Below the pieces are notes generated by a model, which made no database searches, was not told where the DNA came from, and saw only the letters and a list, made by a program, of their open reading frames with translations. From assembly GCA_021795255.1 (NCBI GenBank), contig JAJYPQ010000079.1:1-12239 (forward strand): a stretch of 12,239 nt of DNA, written 5' to 3'. The translations under genes were made by a program, and so were the position numbers. How positions within the stretch are numbered: the stretch's first letter is position 1; each line of letters begins with the position of its first letter. This document shows, one piece after another, positions 7,420 through 12,239 of the stretch. Origin of the DNA: Pseudomonadota bacterium. Its GTDB lineage: Bacteria > Pseudomonadota > Gammaproteobacteria > Acidiferrobacterales > Acidiferrobacteraceae.

Positions 7420-7635
7420 ATGACAATCGACAAGGCCCGTGAGCTTTTGCAAGTGCAAGCGGGCTTTGCCGGTTTCTATAACGGCAATTCCGCCAAGCTC
7501 ATTCTTTCGGAGGTCTACCGTGAGCACGGGCAGGCGGCGGTTGACGCCTTGATACGCGAAGTCGAATTGGATCGAATCTTTGGGTTTGAGCCGGGCACCC
7601 GGTTCGAGGGGGGCTTGGCACTCAAGAAGCAATAA
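7420..7635 (+). CDS. Small hypothetical protein between pfp and hppA
   Basis: A soluble protein of 71 residues starting 2 nt after the pfp stop, with AAGG at about 7409-7412 as a weak ribosome binding site, so translation is probably coupled to pfp. Residues 3-15 and 24-50 look helical (TIDKARELLQVQ; AKLILSEVYREHG; AAVDALIREVELDRIFG), joined by a glycine- and aromatic-rich turn, AGFAGFYNGNS. The C-terminus reads FEPGTRFEGGLALKK. No signal peptide, membrane segment or metal motif is seen, and I do not recognise the family. Codon use and spacing look like a real gene. Its position suggests a partner or regulator of Pfp, or an assembly factor for HppA; this is inference only. Confidence 0.78.
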   Translation: MTIDKARELLQVQAGFAGFYNGNSAKLILSEVYREHGQAAVDALIREVELDRIFGFEPGTRFEGGLALKKQ

Positions 7636-7698
7636 TTTATTAGGCGCGAAGCAAAGACTATCGTGCCATCCGTTACCATCATCCTAGGGAGCTTGTGT

Positions 7699-9726
7699 AT
7701 GTCAGTCGATCTTTTGGTGGTGTTTGCTTGTGCCGCTTTAGCACTTTTGTACGGCGGTATTTCGATCGTGTGGGTTCTAAAGCAGCCGACAGGGACCGCG
7801 CGCATGGTCGAGATCGCCCAAGCGGTACAGGAAGGCGCCCAAGCCTACCTGAACCGGCAGTATCGGACGATCGGTCTTGTCGGTGTCATCTTGTTTCTCC
7901 TGATTTTCTTTTTTCTCCACCATCTGACGGCTATCGGCTTTGCGATCGGGGCGCTTTTGTCCGGACTCGCCGGCTATATCGGGATGAATGTCTCGGTCCG
8001 TTCGAACGTGCGGACGGCGGCCGCCGCTTCTCACGGAATTAACGCCGCCTTGCGCGTCGCTTTCCGGGGCGGGGCCATCACCGGCATGCTCGTGGTGGGC
8101 CTGGGCCTCTTGGGTGTGACCGGCTATTTTGCCGTGCTGTTGGCACTGACGCCAGCGGGACACCATATCGACATTTCCCCCCTCGTAGGGCTTGCCTTCG
8201 GCGGCTCCTTGATTTCGATCTTTGCGCGCTTGGGCGGCGGGATCTTTACCAAAGGTGCCGACGTAGGCGCGGATCTGGTCGGTAAGGTGGAAGCCGGCAT
8301 TCCTGAGGATGACCCGCGTAACCCAGCCGTGATTGCCGACAACGTCGGCGACAACGTGGGCGACTGCGCTGGGATGGCGGCCGATCTCTTCGAGACCTAC
8401 GCGGTCACGGTCGTTGCCACCATGCTTTTGGGACATCTTGACCTGCAGGGTTTTCATAACGCCCTTGTGTACCCGCTGGCCCTGGGCGGCGCCTCGATCA
8501 TCGCCTCGATCATCGGTACCTGGTTTGTGCGGGCGCGGACGGGGGGCAAGATCATGAACGCCCTCTATCGGGGTCTCATCGTGACCGGCGTCATCGCGGC
8601 CGCTATGTTTTATCCCATTACCCATTGGCTGATGCAGAATAATGGCGCTTATTCCGTCATGAATCTCTATTACGCCGCTCTGACCGGTCTGCTCGTGACT
8701 GGCCTTTTGGTTGTGATCACGGAGTACTACACCGCGACCGAGTATGGACCCGTGCGCTATATCGCGCAGGCGTCTACCACCGGTCATGGCACGAACGTGA
8801 TCGCGGGGCTTGCGGTATCCATGAAGGCCACTGCGGCTCCGGTGCTCGTCATTTGCGGGGGCATAGGTCTCGCCTACCACCTGGGCGGGCTCTATGGGAT
8901 CGCCATAGCGGCTACGGCCATGCTGTCCTTGGCCGGCATGATCATAGCGCTGGATGCTTATGGCCCCATTACCGACAACGCCGGTGGTATCGCCGAGATG
9001 GCGAATTTACCGCCGGAGGTGCGTGCCGTGACGGATCCTCTGGACGCTGTGGGGAATACCACCAAGGCCGTGACCAAGGGGTACGCCATAGGCTCGGCCG
9101 GCCTTGCTGCCTTGGTGCTGTTCTCGGACTTCACTCACGAACTGACCGCGCGAACCGGCAAGATCATCAGTTTCGACCTGTCGAATCACATGGTGATCAT
9201 AGGCCTGTTTCTAGGCGGCCTCATTCCCTACCTCTTCGGGGCCTTGGCTATGGAGGCTGTCGGCCGGGCCGCGAGTTCAGTGGTGGTCGAGGTACGGCGG
9301 CAGTTTAAGGAAATCCCGGGCATCATGGAGGGCACCAGCCGGCCAGACTATTCCCGCGCCGTCGATATGCTGACCAAAGCTGCCATTAAGGAGATGATCC
9401 TTCCGTCCCTGCTGCCGGTCCTCATACCAATCGTCGTGGGCGTTGCCTTGGGCGCACAGGCCCTGGGCGGCGTTCTCATGGGGACGATCGTGACCGGTCT
9501 TTTCGTGGCTATTTCCATGACCACGGGCGGAGGCGCTTGGGATAACGCCAAGAAATACATCGAGGACAATCATTTCGGCGGCAAGGGCTCGGAGGCCCAT
9601 AAGGCGGCCGTGACCGGCGACACCGTAGGCGATCCGTATAAAGATACAGCGGGCCCCGCCATCAATCCGATGATTAAGATCATCAATATTGTTGCGCTTT
9701 TGATTGTCCCGCTGCTGCATTTCTAG
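7699..9726 (+). CDS. hppA: K+-independent proton-pumping membrane pyrophosphatase
   Basis: Integral inner-membrane pump of 675 residues that couples PPi hydrolysis to proton export, or makes PPi from the gradient. About 16 hydrophobic segments alternate with the conserved cytoplasmic loops: [20 protein letters not shown] (186-205), [19 protein letters not shown] (204-222), [10 protein letters not shown] (425-434), and D641/D645/K648/D649 in [18 protein letters not shown]. The cation-selecting site reads [10 protein letters not shown]456 and T459 mark the K+-independent class, where K+-dependent enzymes have Ala at the first position. A GTG at 7663 is in frame, but AGGGAG (7686-7691) lies 7 nt before ATG 7699 and the first membrane helix starts there. 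It is the last gene of the PPi module and is followed by a terminator. It removes PPi made or used by Pfp and biosynthesis. Confidence 0.95.
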   Translation: MSVDLLVVFACAALALLYGGISIVWVLKQPTGTARMVEIAQAVQEGAQAYLNRQYRTIGLVGVILFLLIFFFLHHLTAIGFAIGALLSGLAGYIGMNVSVRSNVRTAAAASHGINAALRVAFRGGAITGMLVVGLGLLGVTGYFAVLLALTPAGHHIDISPLVGLAFGGSLISIFARLGGGIFTKGADVGADLVGKVEAGIPEDDPRNPAVIADNVGDNVGDCAGMAADLFETYAVTVVATMLLGHLDLQGFHNALVYPLALGGASIIASIIGTWFVRARTGGKIMNALYRGLIVTGVIAAAMFYPITHWLMQNNGAYSVMNLYYAALTGLLVTGLLVVITEYYTATEYGPVRYIAQASTTGHGTNVIAGLAVSMKATAAPVLVICGGIGLAYHLGGLYGIAIAATAMLSLAGMIIALDAYGPITDNAGGIAEMANLPPEVRAVTDPLDAVGNTTKAVTKGYAIGSAGLAALVLFSDFTHELTARTGKIISFDLSNHMVIIGLFLGGLIPYLFGALAMEAVGRAASSVVVEVRRQFKEIPGIMEGTSRPDYSRAVDMLTKAAIKEMILPSLLPVLIPIVVGVALGAQALGGVLMGTIVTGLFVAISMTTGGGAWDNAKKYIEDNHFGGKGSEAHKAAVTGDTVGDPYKDTAGPAINPMIKIINIVALLIVPLLHF

Positions 9727-9736
9727 TGTTTGGCCG

Positions 9737-9766
9737 ACCAGGGGCGCGTAAGGCGCCTCTGGTTTT
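9737..9766 (+). terminator. Rho-independent terminator after hppA
   Basis: The bases 9737-9747 pair with 9753-9763 (11 bp including one G-U) around a 5-nt loop, GTAAG, followed by TTTT at 9763-9766. It begins 10 nt after the hppA stop and closes the PPi operon. Confidence 0.85.
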
Positions 9767-9911
9767 CCCTCTGTTTCGCCGTCCTTTTGTTCCGCGCAGG
9801 ATTCTTTATGTTGCGCTTTGGGCGCAACCCCCTATCTGACGAGTTACGGCGCGAGCCGTCATTTAAGACCCAGCGTTCTTCGGACCAAGCCCCGACTGCG
9901 TGACACTCTCA

Positions 9912-9927
9912 ACCCGCTAAAGCGGGT
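9912..9927 (-). repeat. Palindrome overlapping the tnpB stop codon
   Basis: ACCCGC (9912-9917) and GCGGGT (9922-9927) flank TAAA. The tnpB stop codon (9917-9919 on the minus strand) lies inside it. Hairpins at the 3' end of tnpB are typical of the right end of IS605-like elements and of the overlapping guide RNA. Confidence 0.7.
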
Positions 9928-10378
9928 AAGCTTCTTGTCGAGTCACACGGTGCATGGGCATGCTCCAGGGAGCCCGCACATATATCCTGCGGTGCTTGAT
10001 TCCGGTTTCGGCAAGACAACACCTGCCAGACGAATCCGGCCGGTGGCCCGTGTCCGGGCTACTACTACGCCGGAGACTTCCCGGACGGAGATACGTGATG
10101 CGTTGGGGAAACGCCACCACCTGACCGGACGCGCGCGGGTGCATATTGACCGCGCCTACGATATCCCTGTGACCTGTAAATCCACAGGCTTGGCATCGCC
10201 AATTCCGCCCTTTGGGCTTATGACGATGGCCGCAGACGGGACACCGGCTAGAGGTGCCACGCTCATCCCTGGTGAAGCACACGATGCGGTCTTGTTCGGC
10301 TTTCTGTTGCAGATAATCGATATCCCGGCCGTATTCCCACTGGCTCATGCGCTGGTTCAGGAGTGCCAGAGCAAATAG
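9917..10378 (-). pseudogene. 5'-truncated tnpB (IS605 OrfB) remnant
   Basis: The minus-strand frame is open from about 10378, beside the outer hairpin, to the stop at 9917. It matches only the C-terminal third of TnpB: ALLNQRMSQWEYGRD, then DERGTSSRCPVCG and RCQACG, giving a four-cysteine zinc ribbon, then GHRDIVGAVNM carrying the third RuvC aspartate, and a tail YLRPGSLRRSSSPDTG. The first two RuvC acidic motifs and the N-terminal DNA/RNA-binding region are missing, so it cannot be an active nuclease. The first ATG in the frame is 10348 (143 residues), but the homology begins upstream of it, which shows truncation rather than a short gene. No frameshift is seen in the retained part. Confidence 0.85.
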
Positions 10379-10388
10379 ACGCTTTCTT

Positions 10389-10412
10389 CCCCACCCTCTT
10401 GAGGGGGTGGGG
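10389..10412 (-). repeat. Strong hairpin at the upstream edge of the tnpB remnant
   Basis: The bases 10389-10398 pair with 10403-10412 (10 bp, one G-U) around the loop TTGA. No T run follows on either strand, so a terminator role is less likely than an IS-end palindrome. It lies about 10 nt upstream of where TnpB homology begins. Confidence 0.6.
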
Positions 10413-10454
10413 ATTCCCGCGCCGTTCTTTAAGGGTGCCCTGACGTCCCCAAGT

Positions 10455-10463
10455 TGCTAGACT
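10455..10463 (+). promoter_or_regulatory. Extended -10 just upstream of the phosphoesterase start
   Basis: TGCTAGACT is an extended -10 (TGN then TAGACT, 10458-10463). Transcription would begin about 7 nt later, at or beside the ATG at 10470, which would make the mRNA leaderless or nearly so. This agrees with the absence of any ribosome binding site. No good -35 is visible. Confidence 0.4.
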
Positions 10464-10469
10464 CCACGC

Positions 10470-10994
10470 ATGAAAATCTGCATCGTATCCGACAGTCACG
10501 ACCATCGCGATCTTCTGAACGCGGCTGTGTTCGAAGCCAAGAACTTGGGCGCCGAGGCGGTCGTGCATTGCGGCGATATCGTAGCCCCGAGCACCTTGCG
10601 CACCTTGCGGCACCATGGCCTGATGGTTCACGCCATTCACGGCAATAATACCGGGGATGTGTTCCATCTTGCGCGCCTAAGCCAAGAGCCCGCCACTTTC
10701 GTGCGCTATTATGGCCAGGACGCCGATATTGAGCTAGGGGGGAAACGTCTTTTTGTCGTTCACTACCCGCACTATGCCCGTGCTTTGGCGTGCACGGGAG
10801 ATTGGGACGTCGTGTGTTGTGGCCACGACCACGTGGCCGAAATCAAGTGGGTGCCCAACATGAAGGGATCCAAGACCATGGTCGTCAACCCTGGAACGGT
10901 GGGCGGAGTAGGCGCCGCGGCGACCTACGTATTCGCGGACTTGGACGCTATGTCCTTCGCTATACGCGAGGTGCCGCTGCCGAAGGTGGGTTAA
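10470..10994 (+). CDS. MJ0936/YfcE-type metallophosphoesterase
   Basis: A soluble 174-residue two-metal phosphoesterase. All metal-binding motifs of the calcineurin-like superfamily are present in order: SDSHD with D8 and H10, CGD with D36, GNN with N59, VVHYPH with H98, and GHDH with H119 and H121, followed by VNPGTVGG (139-146). This short form, lacking any extra domain, corresponds to the YfcE/MJ0936/Vps29-like group, whose members hydrolyse model phosphodiesters in vitro and whose natural substrates are mostly unsettled. The ATG at 10470 is directly before the first motif; no upstream start is possible without entering promoter-like sequence, and no ribosome binding site is seen. Its stop (10992-10994) overlaps that of the convergent cytochrome gene, so the two 3' ends interlock with no terminator between. 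Confidence 0.9.
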   Translation: MKICIVSDSHDHRDLLNAAVFEAKNLGAEAVVHCGDIVAPSTLRTLRHHGLMVHAIHGNNTGDVFHLARLSQEPATFVRYYGQDADIELGGKRLFVVHYPHYARALACTGDWDVVCCGHDHVAEIKWVPNMKGSKTMVVNPGTVGGVGAAATYVFADLDAMSFAIREVPLPKVG

Positions 10995-11443
10995 CGCGGT
11001 TTCCCGCCGATCGCGACTTTCTGGCCGTGGGCGAGCGAGCCCAAGTAACTGACGAGGTCCACCATGGTGCGGCTGCCGTAAGCTGGCGCGTGACCCAAAA
11101 GCCCGTTGCGCACGCAGGCCTGAATTTGAGTCTCTAAGCTGATGACCTTGTGCATGTGCGGGTTATAGCGCGGGAAAATGGCGACTGCGTTCACGAGACT
11201 CGGGATTTTCTTGCCGTTGGGCAAGTGACCCATGACACGGCCGCCGTCGACGTGACAGGTGGCGCACGTGGTGCGCGTGCCGTGGAAACTCTGTTCATGG
11301 CCCCCGAAGGTATCGGTGGCGAATATGTGCGCGCCGGCTTGCACGGCGTGATCAAGCGCTTGCGAGGCCGGGTTAGCGAACGCGCTGCCGGTAGCGACTA
11401 GGGCGGCCAAAGCGACCGCGGCTTTCGTTATCGTTTTCTTCAT
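10991..11443 (-). CDS. Periplasmic monoheme cytochrome c, TsdA-like
   Basis: A 150-residue precursor with a Sec signal peptide (MKKTITKAAVALAALVATG, cleavage after AFA at residue 23), giving a periplasmic protein of about 127 residues. A single haem site, C60-A-T-C63-H64, is followed by VDGGR and later by SLETQIQACVRNGLLG with C110, about 46 residues after the haem histidine. This layout resembles the N-terminal domain of thiosulfate dehydrogenase TsdA, in which a Cys serves as distal ligand of the active-site haem; M97 and H98 are other candidate ligands. The ATG 11443 is chosen because the signal peptide starts there and GGAG lies about 9 nt upstream; an in-frame start at 11473 exists. A promoter is visible upstream. 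Function could be electron carrier or thiosulfate-related redox; the sequence alone does not decide. Confidence 0.85.
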   Translation of the reverse strand: MKKTITKAAVALAALVATGSAFANPASQALDHAVQAGAHIFATDTFGGHEQSFHGTRTTCATCHVDGGRVMGHLPNGKKIPSLVNAVAIFPRYNPHMHKVISLETQIQACVRNGLLGHAPAYGSRTMVDLVSYLGSLAHGQKVAIGGKPR

Positions 11444-11478
11444 TGACAAGGCTCCATCCATCGATTTTTTCAAATCCT

Positions 11479-11507
11479 AGCCTAGCGAAGCCGGACGAAT
11501 GGCGCAA
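11479..11507 (-). promoter_or_regulatory. Promoter of the cytochrome c gene
   Basis: On the minus strand, TTGCGC (11502-11507) and TAGGCT (11479-11484) are separated by exactly 17 bp (11485-11501), a sigma70-like arrangement with 4/6 matches in each box. The -10 ends about 36 nt before the start codon. Confidence 0.55.
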
Positions 11508-11527
11508 CCGCCCGGACGTCCCGCGAA

Positions 11528-11551
11528 GGAAAGCCCCCTCGGGGGCCTTCC
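11528..11551. other. Long hairpin in the divergent cytochrome/glycosyltransferase region
   Basis: The bases 11528-11537 pair with 11542-11551 (9 pairs and one A-C mismatch) around a CTCG loop. No T run follows on either strand. It lies between two divergent promoters, so it does not end either gene; it could be a protein-binding site or a remnant of a repeated element. Confidence 0.4.
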
Positions 11552-11568
11552 GTCTGCCGTTCGCCCCC

Positions 11569-11595
11569 AATTTGTGCTACCCTGCCGCACAAATT
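11569..11595 (+). promoter_or_regulatory. Promoter with a 9-bp-arm palindrome around the -10 (candidate operator)
   Basis: AATTTGTGC (11569-11577) and GCACAAATT (11587-11595) form a perfect inverted repeat with a 9-nt spacer. The spacer begins with TACCCT (11578-11583), the likely -10, giving a start near 11590 and a 20-nt leader before the glycosyltransferase ATG. TTTGTGCTACCCT resembles the promoter element at 5674-5686. A symmetrical site exactly over a -10 is what a repressor operator would look like; the regulator is unknown. Confidence 0.5.
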
Positions 11596-11610
11596 CAGAC
11601 TCATTCCGCC

Positions 11611-12239
11611 ATGTCTCCTAACGAAAATACGCAGCACGAAAATCGTTTTTGGTCTCGCGACATCTTGCTCGTCACGCTCCTGGCCGCGCTGCTCTTTGGC
11701 ATTATGCTCGGCACGCGCGAGTTGGGCGCTCCCGACGAGGCGCGTTATTCGGAAATTCCCCGCGAGATGGTGGTCACCGGCCATTACATCTCTCCCCGTC
11801 TCGACGGGGTTCTCTACTTTGAAAAGCCACCGCTTTTTTATTGGCTTCAGACGTTCTCCATCCGCCTTTTCGGCCTCGGCCAGTGGTCGCTGCGGTTTTG
11901 GACCGCGGCCTTTGCAGTCCTTGGTTGCGTTGCGGTGTACGTTGTCGGCCGAAAGCTCTATAGCCGCAGGACCGGTTGGTTGTCGGCCATGGTGCTTGGG
12001 ACCTCCTTCCTGTATTTCGGTATGGGACACGTCATTACGCTCGACATGGCCGTGTCGGTGCTGTCTAGTCTCAGTCTTTTCGCCTTTATTTTGGCGAACC
12101 GCGAACCCATGGGTTCAGGACGCCGATGGGGGATGTACGCGGCCTTCACCTTTGCGGCCCTCGCGACCCTGACCAAGGGGCTCATCGGTATTGTGTTTCC
12201 GATGATGGCGATCGGCCTGTGTATCATCGCCCTGTGGGA
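11611..12239 (+). CDS. GT39/ArnT-like membrane glycosyltransferase (partial, 3' end outside window)
   Basis: The first 209 residues of an inner-membrane glycosyltransferase that uses a polyprenyl-phosphate sugar donor. After a short cytoplasmic start, helix 1 spans about 17-36. It is followed by the diagnostic periplasmic loop APDEARYSEIPREMV (40-54), in which D42 and E43 form the acidic pair, and by FEKPPLFYWLQ (70-80), typical of the ArnT/PMT family. Further helices lie at about 92-112, 118-135, 140-160 and 172-209. Family members modify lipid A with aminoarabinose or glycosylate other envelope acceptors; donor and acceptor cannot be told from this part. No ribosome binding site precedes the ATG at 11611, and no in-frame alternative is better. 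The frame is open to the window edge with no stop. Confidence 0.88.
   Translation, partial: MSPNENTQHENRFWSRDILLVTLLAALLFGIMLGTRELGAPDEARYSEIPREMVVTGHYISPRLDGVLYFEKPPLFYWLQTFSIRLFGLGQWSLRFWTAAFAVLGCVAVYVVGRKLYSRRTGWLSAMVLGTSFLYFGMGHVITLDMAVSVLSSLSLFAFILANREPMGSGRRWGMYAAFTFAALATLTKGLIGIVFPMMAIGLCIIALW

Larger units (their letters stand above)
9810..10412 (-). mobile_element. Internally deleted IS200/IS605-type (tnpB) element
   Basis: A 3' remnant of tnpB is bracketed by strong palindromes, as in IS200/IS605-family elements that use hairpin ends instead of inverted terminal repeats. Beyond the tnpB stop lie three hairpins: 9912-9927 (6-bp arms), 9846-9859 (ACGGC/GCCGT around GCGA) and 9810-9828 (GTTGCGC/GCGCAAC, 7-bp arms). 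At the other side lies 10389-10412, a 10-bp stem with a TTGA loop. No tnpA is present. The exact ends are unknown, because this family makes no target duplication to mark them, so the coordinates run from outer hairpin to outer hairpin. The element sits between the hppA terminator and an independent gene, so it probably does little harm. Confidence 0.6.

Noticed and set aside
7777..8880. Long leftward open frame (367 codons) inside hppA
   Set aside because: It is antisense to a fully recognisable membrane pyrophosphatase, and its His/Gly/Arg-rich product resembles no protein.
9818..10378. Rightward open frame of 186 codons across the tnpB remnant
   Set aside because: The minus strand encodes clear TnpB zinc-ribbon and RuvC-III motifs; the rightward product shows none and has no ribosome binding site.
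10389..10412. Hairpin considered as a terminator for a rightward transcript
   Set aside because: No T run follows on either strand and no rightward gene ends before it; its place at the edge of tnpB homology fits an IS-end palindrome better.
11482..12030. Leftward open frame of 182 codons overlapping the glycosyltransferase start
   Set aside because: It lies antisense to a clear ArnT/PMT-type N-terminus and crosses the promoter region; its composition is that of a shadow frame.

Overview
The window reads as chromosomal core-genome DNA of a gammaproteobacterium. The evidence is a HemB very close to the pseudomonad magnesium type, an OprD-like porin ending in Phe, the pstB-phoU order, and an ArnT-like glycosyltransferase. 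The pairing of PPi-dependent phosphofructokinase with a proton-pumping pyrophosphatase, plus a TsdA-like cytochrome c, fits an autotrophic sulfur oxidiser, possibly an acidophile. That lifestyle and any genus are inference; nothing in the window fixes them.

Layout. (1) 1-3250, phosphate block: a good Pho-box promoter (69-102) drives an OprD-type porin (181-1440). A hairpin-rich 285-nt gap follows, then pstB and phoU; pstS, pstC and pstA are not in the window. (2) 3256-5492, leftward genes: hemB, converging on phoU with a 5-nt gap, and adk, separated from hemB by a strong terminator (4334-4365). This Adk is odd. It has a four-cysteine zinc-type LID and, after a normal core of about 220 residues, a tail of about 150 residues rich in Lys, Ala and Pro that resembles histone H1. 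The tail is encoded by recently duplicated DNA. (3) 5493-9766, rightward PPi module, divergent from adk: a 119-aa hypothetical, pfp, a 71-aa hypothetical 2 nt behind pfp, and hppA of the K+-independent type, closed by a terminator. Pfp interconverts F6P and F1,6BP using PPi/Pi, and HppA couples PPi to the proton gradient, so the module would link sugar phosphate flux to membrane energy through PPi.

(4) 9810-10412, an internally deleted IS200/IS605-type (tnpB) element. Only the 3' third of tnpB survives, with terminal palindromes. (5) 10470-12239, a small metallophosphoesterase, possibly leaderless, whose stop codon overlaps that of a convergent monoheme cytochrome c gene. Divergent from the cytochrome is the start of a GT39/ArnT-like membrane glycosyltransferase that runs off the right edge. 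A 9-bp-arm palindrome surrounds its putative -10.

The strongest candidates for something undescribed are the adenylate kinase with a histone-like tail and the small unknown protein lodged between pfp and hppA. All calls come from reading the sequence and from memory of the families; no database search was run.
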